A DNA stretch of 20,770 nucleotides from Treponema sp. (GCA_024691105.1 JAILNY010000148.1:1-20770); one strand, 5' to 3'; shown: positions 1 through 8,368, numbered from the stretch's first letter. The notes: generated from the sequence alone by a model not told the origin. Program-made: numbers and translations.

Positions 1-381
1 GAAATTAAACGTACTGGTGACCAGGTTTTCAAACGTATGGTTTTCAAAGAAAAATCATATGAACTTGCTCTTATGTACTACGATGGATTTGATAACGTTT
101 ATTCAAGCCTCGGAAATATGTATCGTTCAAACGGACCAGAAAATATTACTGGTATTTCTGACAAGAGCCTTAACACATTGTTTGATAAGTGGGAAAAAGA
201 AAATGTTACAGAAAACTGGGTTGACTTAACACTTCAGCTCAACAAGAAGATTTGTGACCTTTCTCCTACATTACCTCTTTGTACTCTTGAAAAGGATGTT
301 TATTCACGTGGTTTGCAGAATGTAGCTATTGGAACAGACAACCCATTCCTTTCTGCTGAAGAGTGGAAAATCAAAGACTAA
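1..381 (+). CDS. Extracellular solute-binding protein, family 5 (C-terminal fragment)
   Basis: The reading frame is open from the first base and ends at TAA, so only the last 126 residues are present; the true start lies outside the window. The fragment matches the general pattern of the C-terminal lobe of oligopeptide/dipeptide/nickel-binding proteins (SBP_bac_5): a segment ending in a YRSNGPEN-like stretch, a short-helix region (SLNTLFDKWEKE) and a terminal region listing binding-site positions. In this family the protein sits outside the cytoplasmic membrane and delivers peptides or related ligands to the permeases. The gene is followed after 12 nt by the first permease, which fits an importer operon. 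The ligand cannot be inferred from this piece. Assignment to family 5 relies partly on the downstream permease and ATPase types. Confidence 0.72.
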   Translation, partial: EIKRTGDQVFKRMVFKEKSYELALMYYDGFDNVYSSLGNMYRSNGPENITGISDKSLNTLFDKWEKENVTENWVDLTLQLNKKICDLSPTLPLCTLEKDVYSRGLQNVAIGTDNPFLSAEEWKIKD

Positions 382-393
382 TCAGAGGTATCG

Positions 394-1272
394 ATGCGAT
401 TCTTGAGATTTTTGGTCAGAGAATTGCTCCTCCACGGCATTGTTTTTGCCGTGGTTGGAACGGTTGCTCTTTCTTGTTTATATCTTCTTTCGATAGGCGC
501 TCCAGCGGAGGCCTATGCTGATGCAGGAAGATCATTCCTGCTTTTTATTTCCGGACATGCTAATTCAAAAATTGTTGGTTTTACGTCTGGTGATATTATT
601 TTTGCAGGTGCGATTCAGACATTCCCGCTTGCAATGATTTCTCTTGTATTTGTAATTTTAATTGCACTTGTATGCTCTTCATATGCAGTAACAAGTCGAT
701 ATATGTCAGTTCACTTTGCAAAAAACGGAAGTGAAAAATTTGAAAAAACATGGAGTCTTATTGCTTCTGTTTTAGCAGCAGTTCCATTGTTTATTGGATT
801 CTGGGTTGCATATGTTCTTTTTGGAAACAGTGTACCCTTATTCTTTATCGCATTTGTAACTGTTATTTTGGGCGGTTTGTCATGGGATGCTACAAACTTT
901 CTTAAGACAGATATGCTTGCTCAGGTAAATCAGACACATGCGATTGTTTTTTCTACACTTGGAAGAAATTTGGGCAGATTCTTCCCAATGCCTGGAACAT
1001 ATTCAGGTTATCTTTTCCAGTCTAGTTTACCAAGATTTATTCCATACCTTGCAGGAAAGGTTCCTGCAATTATCGGTTCTGTTACAATTGCCGAAATTGC
1101 ATACAGTTTTCCTGGATTAGGTAGTAATCTTATTGATGCACTTGTTCAGACAAATACAGACTTGCTTGTAACATCTGTTTTTGTCCTTTTGTGTATAAAT
1201 GCTGTTGTTTCGTTTCTTGTGAAGACGATTCTTTTCTTGATTTATCCGAGGGTATATGAAAAAGCAATTTAA
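394..1272 (+). CDS. ABC transporter permease, DppB/OppB-like
   Basis: This 292-residue membrane protein is the first permease of a peptide-type ABC importer. About six hydrophobic segments are visible, near residues 12-33, 72-100, 121-144, 147-170, 223-240 and 257-285. The best family marker is the stretch around residues 212-245, LPRFIPYLAGKVPAIIGS followed by AEIAYSFPGLG, which corresponds to the conserved C-terminal DppB/OppB block (usually E-x-(I/V)-F-S-x-PGLG). The canonical cytoplasmic EAA loop is poorly conserved: the usual Y-x-x-T-A-R-A-K-G pattern is not obvious. The start is chosen for an AGAGG ribosome-binding sequence (384-388) 5 nt upstream. The gene overlaps the next permease by 17 nt, implying coupled translation. 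The substrate is probably a peptide, but nickel or another family 5 ligand is possible. Confidence 0.85.
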   Translation: MRFLRFLVRELLLHGIVFAVVGTVALSCLYLLSIGAPAEAYADAGRSFLLFISGHANSKIVGFTSGDIIFAGAIQTFPLAMISLVFVILIALVCSSYAVTSRYMSVHFAKNGSEKFEKTWSLIASVLAAVPLFIGFWVAYVLFGNSVPLFFIAFVTVILGGLSWDATNFLKTDMLAQVNQTHAIVFSTLGRNLGRFFPMPGTYSGYLFQSSLPRFIPYLAGKVPAIIGSVTIAEIAYSFPGLGSNLIDALVQTNTDLLVTSVFVLLCINAVVSFLVKTILFLIYPRVYEKAI

Positions 1273-2059
1273 TATTCTTAAGGTTGTCTTTGTAGTTATT
1301 CTCTTGTCTCCATTAGTAATTTCATGGATGCCTTGGACTTGGTTTGAAGGAATTTTTTCTGAGGCTTTGCATGAAGGAAACTACATAAAGATTCTTTTTA
1401 ATTCTGTACAGGAATTATCAATTACCCTGGTTTCTACAATGATATTCGCAATGATTATCAGTTATATACTGGGGTATGTCAGCGTTCTTTCTATGAAGTG
1501 CGGTAGATTTTTTTCGAGCATATTAAGCGCGGTTGAATCTATTCCGTCTCTTTTGATAGCTCTTTTCTGTTATGCACCTGTTTCTGGTGCATTGGCAAAA
1601 ACATCTTCTTCAACTTCTGCATGGATTTCTCTTGCAGTCTTTGTTGCTGCAGCAACCGCTACAGTATTGCCAGAAGCAGTAAGAAGTATTTCTATTCCGT
1701 TGTCAGATTTGTATAACCAGAAATATAGTGTTTCGTTCCGTTCTTACGGATTTGCAAAGAACCGTATTCTTTCTGTTTTGATGAAAACAGATTTAATGAT
1801 TGATACATTAAAACGTGTTGCTGCCGGTATTTTGCTTAAAACACTTGTTCTTGATACATCTTTTGGTTTTGTTATTCAGGTTGGTCTTGGTGCAACAGGT
1901 ACTCCTCAGCATACAAGCCCTGGTGCTTTGATTGCCTTGTACAGACGTACATTACTTGGTTTTGACGGCACTCCTGCTATGTTCTGGATTCCATCTTTAA
2001 TTCTGGTGGCATTCAGTGTTGCTTTCCTTGTCATACTTGGTGACAAGAAGGAGGAATAA
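1256..2059 (+). CDS. ABC transporter permease, divergent DppC/OppC-like
   Basis: This 267-residue membrane protein is the second permease of the importer. The N-terminal hydrophobic segment (about residues 8-25) is followed by several more, and an EAA-like loop is recognisable near residues 155-175 (Y-x-V-S-F-R-S-Y-G-F-A-K). The sequence is considerably diverged from classical OppC: the usual N-terminal OppC_N extension is missing and the family C-terminal pattern is weak, so the call depends on position between a DppB-type permease and an ATPase. The ATG lies inside the preceding gene with GAGGG (1248-1252) 3 nt upstream. The stop codon overlaps the start of the ATPase gene by one base (TAATG), typical of stoichiometric subunit production. 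A C-terminal GDKKEE tail is charged and cytoplasmic. Confidence 0.75.
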   Translation: MKKQFNILKVVFVVILLSPLVISWMPWTWFEGIFSEALHEGNYIKILFNSVQELSITLVSTMIFAMIISYILGYVSVLSMKCGRFFSSILSAVESIPSLLIALFCYAPVSGALAKTSSSTSAWISLAVFVAAATATVLPEAVRSISIPLSDLYNQKYSVSFRSYGFAKNRILSVLMKTDLMIDTLKRVAAGILLKTLVLDTSFGFVIQVGLGATGTPQHTSPGALIALYRRTLLGFDGTPAMFWIPSLILVAFSVAFLVILGDKKEE

Positions 2060-3519
2060 TGAAACCGATAGAATTAAAAGGTTTTTGCATTCATTTGCGT
2101 GATCGTATAACTTTTAAGAAATGTGACTTTTCTATTGAGGCGGGAACTTCTTCTGTTATTATGGGACCTACTGGTACCGGAAAGTCTGTATTCTTAAAAT
2201 CAATTGCAGGAATCCTTCCTATGCATATCTTTAAGTTTGAAGGAAGCATGAAGGTTAATGGAATTGATGCATATATTGACGGTAATAAACTTGATTATGA
2301 ACAGTGGACAAAAATTGAACAGTCTGGACTTATGTTTATTCCTGCAGAAACTGCACAGGTAATGAATGCAGCCCTTACTCTGGATCAGAATATTGCATTG
2401 TTAGCTCCTGGCTGCCGTGATGAAATTGTCCGACGTCTTAAAGAATTCTTTACCCTTGATTTTGAAGCTTTTGCACGTCTTTATCCGGATGAAGTATCTG
2501 GTGGAGAAATGCAGCGTATTACATTGATGACATTGCTTTCACGTAAGGGTAATCTGATTCTTCTTGATGAACCGACAGTAAACCTTGACCGCAATCTTCG
2601 TAAAAACTTTGTAGAATTCCTTAATAAAGAAATTCTTAGTGATAAGTCAAAGACATTCCTTATGGTAAGTCATGACCTTGATTTTATCAAACGCCTTACG
2701 CTTACAGATGCTTATATGCTTAGCAATGGTGATCTTAGTAAGATTGAACAGCTTCCAGAAATGGAAGGTTATGAAAAGCCGGAAGCTAAAAAAGGTGCAT
2801 CAGGTTCTGCTATCGAGCTTAAGGATGTTGCTCAGGCTTATAATAAACGTGGTCTTTTTGGAGAACGAAAATTTACTGCATTTAAGGGCTTGAATCTTAC
2901 CTTTGAACGTTCTACTGTTTACGGAATTACAGGACCTTCTGGTTGTGGTAAGTCAAGTACTATTAAGGCTATCCTTCGTCTTCTTGATGAAACATCTGGT
3001 AAGATTTTGATGGAAGGAAAAGACCTTGTAACACTTAAGCCAAAAGAAAATGGACGTGATCCAAAAGCCTTTAAGCCATACAGAAGAAGAATGGCTGTTG
3101 TTCAGCAGGACTCAAGATTCAGTTTCTTTCCGGATTTAAAGATTCGTGATTCATTCCAGCAGATTATTGATGCAGGTAATGAAGGAACTCTTGAAGAACT
3201 TGCAGAAAATCTTGAAAAAGTTGGATTGACAAAAGCTCATCTTGATTGTAAGCCTCAGATGCTTTCTTCTGGTGAGATGAAGAGAATGGATATTGCCCGT
3301 GCATTGACATCTAAGCCGGACATCCTTCTTTTGGACGAGCCTTTTGCTCATATTGACTTTGACACACGTTTGCATGTAATGAAAGTAATTTCAGATTACC
3401 TTGCAAACCATGCAACAATTCTCGTTGTTGTAACACACGAAGATTTTGACTTGCGTTATTTTATCGAAAAGAATTATGACTTTCCTGAACTTGTAGGAAT
3501 GTATGCTATCGAAAAATAA
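2059..3519 (+). CDS. ABC transporter ATP-binding protein with two fused ATPase domains (DppD-DppF-like)
   Basis: This 486-residue protein contains two complete nucleotide-binding domains and would power the importer from the cytoplasmic face. Domain 1 has Walker A GPTGTGKS at residues 36-43, the signature VSGGEMQ, Walker B LILLDEPT and the H-loop VSHD. Domain 2 has Walker A GPSGCGKS at residues 292-299, the signature LSSGEMKRMDIARAL, Walker B ILLLDEPF and the H-loop VTHED. Fused DppD/DppF pairs are known in this superfamily (for example YejF and GsiA), so one polypeptide could form the whole ATPase dimer. Domain 1 departs from the usual LSGGQ signature with VSGGE, domain 2 with LSSGE. A strong AAGGAGGA sequence (2048-2055) lies 3 nt before the ATG. 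It is the last gene of the operon and is followed by a terminator. Confidence 0.93.
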   Translation: MKPIELKGFCIHLRDRITFKKCDFSIEAGTSSVIMGPTGTGKSVFLKSIAGILPMHIFKFEGSMKVNGIDAYIDGNKLDYEQWTKIEQSGLMFIPAETAQVMNAALTLDQNIALLAPGCRDEIVRRLKEFFTLDFEAFARLYPDEVSGGEMQRITLMTLLSRKGNLILLDEPTVNLDRNLRKNFVEFLNKEILSDKSKTFLMVSHDLDFIKRLTLTDAYMLSNGDLSKIEQLPEMEGYEKPEAKKGASGSAIELKDVAQAYNKRGLFGERKFTAFKGLNLTFERSTVYGITGPSGCGKSSTIKAILRLLDETSGKILMEGKDLVTLKPKENGRDPKAFKPYRRRMAVVQQDSRFSFFPDLKIRDSFQQIIDAGNEGTLEELAENLEKVGLTKAHLDCKPQMLSSGEMKRMDIARALTSKPDILLLDEPFAHIDFDTRLHVMKVISDYLANHATILVVVTHEDFDLRYFIEKNYDFPELVGMYAIEK

Positions 3520-3542
3520 CCTGTAAAAATTAATTAGGTAAA

Positions 3543-3579
3543 GCCTGTGCAGATTTTTTTCTGCATGGGCTTTTTTTTT
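3543..3579 (+). terminator. Rho-independent terminator of the ABC importer operon
   Basis: The arms GCCTGTGCAG (3543-3552) and CTGCATGGGC (3561-3570) form a 10-bp stem in RNA, including two G-U pairs, around an 8-nt U-rich loop. A run of nine T residues (3571-3579) follows directly. It sits 23 nt after the ATPase stop codon. Read in the opposite direction it is followed by only three T residues, so it is probably not an efficient terminator for the convergent DUF763 gene. Confidence 0.88.
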
Positions 3580-3588
3580 ACGTTTGCT

Positions 3589-4794
3589 TTAGGCCATGTG
3601 ACCATCCCAGTCTTTTGAATTAAACCATTCCCGGTCAACCGTCTTATCAAAATCTGCAATCGGGTCGCAGTATTTTTCTATCTCGAGTGCTGTTGAATGA
3701 AGCCGCTTTATCGCAAGCGATTTATCTTTATAGCCGAGCTTTGAGCGTTCAATGCTTTCGTGCAGAACACGAATTGATTCATCGTAAACTTTAAGCGGAA
3801 CCGGAAACGGATGTCCGTCCTTGCCTCCATGTGCAAAAGAAAAACGTGCCGGGTCTGTAAAGCGCGACGGTGTTCCGTAGATGACTTCACTTACAAGAGT
3901 CAGAGATTGAATTGTTCGAGGCCCCAGTCCCGGTGTAAGCAAAAGTCCCTCAAAATCCTTTGGACCACTTTCGTAGGCGGTCGCAAGAACGGCGCCAAGT
4001 CGTTTTAAATTTACGTCTTCAGCGCGAACCTCGTGATGTGCCGGCATTACTATATCGCGTTTTTGAACAAGTATTTTATTGTCATCGTGTTTTATTACAT
4101 CTTTAATTTCTTTAAGCGTGCGGTCAGGGTTTTCTTTTGTAAAATCAAGAATACGCTGTCGGGTAGGAGAGGCATCGCTTGCAGTCAAATTTAAAATCAA
4201 TCCTCGGTTTTCGCCTGTAACGCCTGTGTGGGGTTCATCGATAAAGGACCTTAAGTTTCCCGAGCTCCAGTGATAGCGGCGGGCGGTTTTGAGCTCCGTG
4301 TTCATTCCCTGCTGTACAACAGTCCAGTCACCTTCATTTGATAAGATAAAATTATGCATATATAGCTGAAAGCCGTCCTGAACTGCAGTTGAGTCGACCT
4401 TTGCAACGAGCTTACTTGAGTTAATTAATTTGATTCCGTCGAGCCCTGTGGCATCGGCTAAAAACTGCAGTTCGTCAGGTGTCCGCCGGGAATATTTTCC
4501 CCGCCCGCCGCAGACGCAAAGACCAAACTCGCGAGCTCTGGAATTGATTCCGCGCTTTAAAGCGTACATGACGCTGGTTGTAATTCCTGATGAATGCCAG
4601 TCCATGCCCATGACGGCGCCGAGGCTCTGGAACCAGAGGGGATCGGATAAGCGCACGAGAACTTCTTTTTTGCCAAAGTTTTCGATAATTGACTCGACGA
4701 TTAAGGTTCCCATCTGCATCATACGGTCGGCAAGCCACTTTGGTACGATTCCTGTATGAAGAGGAAGGTCTGCGTGTCCTGTGTGTTTAATCAT
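3589..4794 (-). CDS. DUF763 family protein, possible DNA-repair factor
   Basis: The 401-residue product carries the pattern I associate with DUF763, found in archaea and some bacteria and without an established function. Conserved blocks: TGHADLPLH near the N-terminus, LSDPLWFQ (49-56), DWHSSGITTS (65-74), AKVDSTAVQDGFQLYMH (131-147), QQGMN (161-165), ARRYHW (171-176) and FAHGGKDGHPFPV (320-332). A TPGLGPRTI segment (287-295) resembles a helix-hairpin-helix DNA-binding motif, as in HhH-GPD glycosylases and nucleases; that reading is an inference. I chose the ATG at 4794 because GAGGAG lies 7 nt upstream and the family N-terminus begins there; an in-frame TTG at 4815 would add seven unrelated residues. 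The start overlaps the end of uvrC by 8 nt, so the two are probably translated together. G+C is higher here than in the importer operon. Confidence 0.88.
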   Translation of the reverse strand: MIKHTGHADLPLHTGIVPKWLADRMMQMGTLIVESIIENFGKKEVLVRLSDPLWFQSLGAVMGMDWHSSGITTSVMYALKRGINSRAREFGLCVCGGRGKYSRRTPDELQFLADATGLDGIKLINSSKLVAKVDSTAVQDGFQLYMHNFILSNEGDWTVVQQGMNTELKTARRYHWSSGNLRSFIDEPHTGVTGENRGLILNLTASDASPTRQRILDFTKENPDRTLKEIKDVIKHDDNKILVQKRDIVMPAHHEVRAEDVNLKRLGAVLATAYESGPKDFEGLLLTPGLGPRTIQSLTLVSEVIYGTPSRFTDPARFSFAHGGKDGHPFPVPLKVYDESIRVLHESIERSKLGYKDKSLAIKRLHSTALEIEKYCDPIADFDKTVDREWFNSKDWDGHMA

Positions 4795-6790
4795 AGTCAG
4801 GCTCCTCGTCCGCAACCTGAAGTTTGCTTTTGTCTAAGTCATCGTCGTCATCGAGTGACTCATCGTCCAGCGCGGCACTTGCAAGGTCAATCGTGCTCTG
4901 TGCGCTTGCAGCCTTTTGCCAGGTAGTGCCGACAGCCCCAAGAGACTTGCGAGCTTTTTCTTTTGCGGTATTCTGGTTATCTAAGAGCACGTGTGCTTCA
5001 GTTAAAATAGTCTTTGCAAGTTCTTCATCAATTTTTAATAATTCTGAAACTTCTGAGACAGCAGCTGCGCACAAGTCTTCAAGCGTGACATATTTTTTTA
5101 GTAAGACTGCAGCGCGTTTTTCTCCAACGCCAGTGATGTCCTTAAACAGATTCTGCGTATTAAATTTAGTTCTGAGCTTTTGATTTTGTGTGGTTGCAAA
5201 TCTATGGGTTTCATCGCGGACGCGCTGCAAAAGCCTGAGACCGTCGCTGCGCTTTGGAACAAGAATCGGATTTGGATTATGTGGAACATAAAGCTCTTCA
5301 TCCCGTTTTGCAAGACCGACAATCGGAATATTAAGACCAAGGCTTTTTAAAACACCGTCAACGGCATTTACCTGACCGATACCACCATCAATCATAATCA
5401 AATCCGGAAGCTCCGCGCCTTCGTTTAAAAGCCGTGAATAGCGGCGACTTGTTGCCTCGCGCATCGAGTTAAAGTCGTCGATAATTCCGTCTGTTGTCTT
5501 TAATCGGAAGTAGCGGTAATTTTTTTTGTCCGGGTTTCCGTTGTAAAAACTGATGAGAGAAGCGACCGGAAGCCTTCCGCCGATGTGGGCAATATCAAAG
5601 CCCTCGATGCGCACAGGTAACGAAGGAAGATTTAAAATCTCCTTCAACTCCTGCATTGCAGGAGTGTCGCCGCGTTCACGCAGGCGGCGGATAATATCTT
5701 CTTTTGCGTTCTGGATTGTCATTTCAATGGCCGCTTTGTGGCGCGGAGCGTTTTCAATTGAATCAGTTACCAGAATGATATTTGTTTCAATATCAAAGGT
5801 TTCTTTAACCCAGCGCGTAATAAAGTCTAGGCCTTCCTGTGTTGTAACATAAATCGACGGAGGAATATCACTTGCATCCGTATAATAGGCGTTCATAAAT
5901 TCAGGTAAAAGCTCATTGTCTTCATTTAAGCTTGTAACGCGATAATTGTCACGTCCCTGCATTTTTCCGCCGCGGATTTTAAGAACGGTAAAGCTTACAA
6001 GTTCGCCTTCACGGTAATGCGCAATATAATCACGGTCTTCCTGAGAAAAATCTTCAACGACATTCTGATTCTGCAGTTTATTAAGTGCTGCAAGGCCATC
6101 CCGAAGGCGTGCGGCCTTTTCAAAGTTCATCTGTTTTGCAGCATTTTTCATTTCCATAGTAATTTTTTCTATAGTGTTGTCGCCTTTTCCCTCAAGTAGT
6201 TCATAAATTTCTCCGAAAAATTCACTGTAGGACTCTTTTGAAATTTTTTCACAACAGGGAGCTTTACAACGACCGATATGGTAGTACATACAAGGCGCGT
6301 TGCGTTTCTTAAATTTTTTGCACAGCCTTATCGGATATATTCTGTAGAGTGCATCGATGAATGAATCGAGCGCCGCTACATCAGGGAACGGTCCATAATA
6401 AGTTGAGCCGTCCTGAATTACATAACGTGTCTTAAAAAGACGCGGAAACTCTTCTTTTGTAATTCTGATTACGGGATAAGATTTTCCATCTTTTAAGTCA
6501 ATGTTATAACGCGGAGTATATTTTTTTATGAGGTTATTCTCTAAGAGAAATGCTTCGTATTCGTTTGCTGTTGTGATGTATTCAATTGATTGTGCGTGGG
6601 AAACGAGAAGACGCGTTTTTATGTCTTTGTTCCCTGCAAAGTAAGAACTTAAACGGTTTTTAAGATTCTTTGCTTTACCTACGTAGATGACGGTTCCTTG
6701 TGAATTCCGCCACATATATACTCCACTTGAGGAGGGGGCTTTTAATGCGGTTTCGTGTAATTTTTGCCAGACCGGATTATTTAAACTCAT
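4787..6790 (-). CDS. uvrC: UvrABC excinuclease subunit C
   Basis: UvrC makes both incisions flanking a lesion after UvrB is loaded. The 667 residues show the family order: a GIY-YIG nuclease (GVY at 23-25, YVG at 36-38, R46, E84); a Cys cluster C157, C167, C175, C179 matching the iron-sulfur ligands reported for UvrC; a UVR motif for UvrB binding (about 206-240); the RNase H-like 5'-incision domain with FDIAH (D399), IDDF (D438/D439) and LIMIDGGIGQ (D468), plus DETHRF (H529); and tandem helix-hairpin-helix repeats (about 549-605). The family usually ends near residue 600-610; here about 60 extra residues follow, finishing in a strongly acidic segment (about 641-667). No ribosome-binding site is evident close to the ATG. 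The DUF763 gene overlaps its 3' end. The next gene starts divergently only 6 bp upstream. Confidence 0.97.
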   Translation of the reverse strand: MSLNNPVWQKLHETALKAPSSSGVYMWRNSQGTVIYVGKAKNLKNRLSSYFAGNKDIKTRLLVSHAQSIEYITTANEYEAFLLENNLIKKYTPRYNIDLKDGKSYPVIRITKEEFPRLFKTRYVIQDGSTYYGPFPDVAALDSFIDALYRIYPIRLCKKFKKRNAPCMYYHIGRCKAPCCEKISKESYSEFFGEIYELLEGKGDNTIEKITMEMKNAAKQMNFEKAARLRDGLAALNKLQNQNVVEDFSQEDRDYIAHYREGELVSFTVLKIRGGKMQGRDNYRVTSLNEDNELLPEFMNAYYTDASDIPPSIYVTTQEGLDFITRWVKETFDIETNIILVTDSIENAPRHKAAIEMTIQNAKEDIIRRLRERGDTPAMQELKEILNLPSLPVRIEGFDIAHIGGRLPVASLISFYNGNPDKKNYRYFRLKTTDGIIDDFNSMREATSRRYSRLLNEGAELPDLIMIDGGIGQVNAVDGVLKSLGLNIPIVGLAKRDEELYVPHNPNPILVPKRSDGLRLLQRVRDETHRFATTQNQKLRTKFNTQNLFKDITGVGEKRAAVLLKKYVTLEDLCAAAVSEVSELLKIDEELAKTILTEAHVLLDNQNTAKEKARKSLGAVGTTWQKAASAQSTIDLASAALDDESLDDDDDLDKSKLQVADEEPDYD
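4802..4807 (-). promoter_or_regulatory. Ribosome-binding site deciding the DUF763 start
   Basis: On the minus strand this reads GAGGAG, 7 nt before the ATG at 4794. It lies inside the last codons of uvrC, so ribosomes finishing UvrC pass directly over it. It favours the ATG over the upstream TTG at 4815. Confidence 0.75.
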
Positions 6791-6796
6791 AATTGT

Positions 6797-8356
6797 ATGA
6801 AAACTGAAATTCCTATGTTAAAATTCGCTATTAAAAAAATACACGTTTTACTATGTTTTTGTCTAGCATTTTTCTCTATAAATTTATCTGCTGAAGAAAA
6901 AATTCTTACGCTGGGTGGAAAAGATGGCTGGCCGAGATTTTCTAAAAATGACAGTATCAGTTTTGGGAAAGGCCGCTTTGGTTATACAAGTGTTGAACTT
7001 GCAACTAATTCACGTAAGGCAAGCGATACAACCGATATGCTTTTAAATTTTGAAGGTTCGTCTTTTATTGATTCAACTTCAAATTATACGGTTGTCAGAA
7101 ATGATTTAATCCGCATTGAAAATTCTGTTATGGGGCATTACTGCGGTTTGAGTCGCGGTCGCGGAAAGGGAATTGTATTAAAGGGAAATCCTGGTTCTAT
7201 TTTTGGAACGGAAGGAAACCCTGGTACTTTTGCAATTGAGTTCTGGATTAAGCCGTCGATTGCAGAAAACGGCGAAGTAATTTTTTCATGGAATTCTTCA
7301 CGAACTGTAAATAATTATGTTTTGTATCAGTTGATTACGGCGACTTTTGTAAACAGTCACGTTGAATGGAGCTTCAGAAATATTTTTGATGGTTATACAA
7401 AAGACAGCGGCGAAGTTGTTTTGACAAGTTATGCTGCAATTGTTCCTGATAAGTGGTCGCACCATGTTTTGATTTTTAATGAAGAAACAGGGCTTCTTGA
7501 ATATCGCATTAATGGAAAGGCTGAAGATTTAAAATATCTTACATCAACGGGGCATGAACTCGGAACAATTTATCAGCCAGTTCTTGGTATTCCAGAAAAT
7601 ATTTCAATCTGCTCATCGTTTACAGGCTCTATCGATGATTTTAGAATTTTGCATTCTCTTCCTGATGAAAAAAAGAGTGCGACAGGATATGATGTAGAAA
7701 GCATTCAGTCTTTGAGTCGTGTTAAATATGATTCGTATAAGGTTACCGGCGGAAGGTTTGAAACAATGCCGACGATGACGGTTCCTGGTGCAATTATCCG
7801 TCGGATTGAAACAATTCAGTCTGTACCTTTGCAGACCGAAATCCGTTACTACATAAGAACCGGCGATAATTTTTACGAATGGAATGATTCAACGCCTGAG
7901 TGGCACGAAATTATTCCTGGTCAGGAAATTGAAAATGTTACCGGAAGATATTTTCAGCTTGCGGCAGAATTGTATCCTGACGGGGATGGCCAAAAGTCTC
8001 CGTCAATTACAGAAATAAAAATTACATACTATGAACCGCCGCTTCCACTTGCTCCTTCGGTTGTAAAGGCAGTTGCAGGTGACGGTTATGTTGATTTAAG
8101 CTGGAATGCATCGCTTGATGATACAACTGCAGGATATTATGTTTATTATGGAACTCGTCCTGGTGAGTATCTTGGAACTGAATGCATAAATGGAAGTTCG
8201 CCGATTAAAGTCGGAAATGTTAATTTTGTAAGATTGACTGGATTAAAAAATGGAGCGATATATTATTTTACAGTCGCTGCATATTCCAAATTAGATGGTC
8301 GTATCATCGGAAATTTCTCTGATGAAGTGTTTGCCCGACCAAAAAAGGCAAAGTAG
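6797..8356 (+). CDS. Exported protein with LamG/concanavalin A-like and fibronectin type III domains
   Basis: This 519-residue protein has an N-terminal secretion signal: a basic start (KFAIKKIH), a hydrophobic core (VLLCFCLAFFSINLSA) and a likely cut after LSA. Residues about 130-290 look like a laminin G/concanavalin A-like beta-sandwich (FAIEFWIKPS, KWSHHVLIFNEETG, SIDDFRIL). Residues about 420-515 form a fibronectin type III domain (YVDLSWNASLDDTTAGYYVYY, then LTGLKNGAIYYFTVAAYS). Such proteins bind glycans or other proteins outside the cytoplasmic membrane; no catalytic motif is visible, so no reaction is claimed. The start is uncertain: ATG at 6797 or at 6815 (MLKFAIKK), neither with a good ribosome-binding site; 6815 gives the more conventional signal peptide. 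It is followed after 12 nt by the TPR gene, suggesting an operon. Confidence 0.82.
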   Translation: MKTEIPMLKFAIKKIHVLLCFCLAFFSINLSAEEKILTLGGKDGWPRFSKNDSISFGKGRFGYTSVELATNSRKASDTTDMLLNFEGSSFIDSTSNYTVVRNDLIRIENSVMGHYCGLSRGRGKGIVLKGNPGSIFGTEGNPGTFAIEFWIKPSIAENGEVIFSWNSSRTVNNYVLYQLITATFVNSHVEWSFRNIFDGYTKDSGEVVLTSYAAIVPDKWSHHVLIFNEETGLLEYRINGKAEDLKYLTSTGHELGTIYQPVLGIPENISICSSFTGSIDDFRILHSLPDEKKSATGYDVESIQSLSRVKYDSYKVTGGRFETMPTMTVPGAIIRRIETIQSVPLQTEIRYYIRTGDNFYEWNDSTPEWHEIIPGQEIENVTGRYFQLAAELYPDGDGQKSPSITEIKITYYEPPLPLAPSVVKAVAGDGYVDLSWNASLDDTTAGYYVYYGTRPGEYLGTECINGSSPIKVGNVNFVRLTGLKNGAIYYFTVAAYSKLDGRIIGNFSDEVFARPKKAK

Positions 8357-8368
8357 GGGAAAGTTAAA

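Noticed and set aside
3543..3579. Bidirectional terminator also serving the DUF763 gene
   Set aside because: Reading the minus strand, only three T residues follow the stem.
4475..4759. Open frames in other phases within the DUF763 gene
   Set aside because: They overlap a strongly conserved protein and have no start signals; typical of a higher-GC gene.
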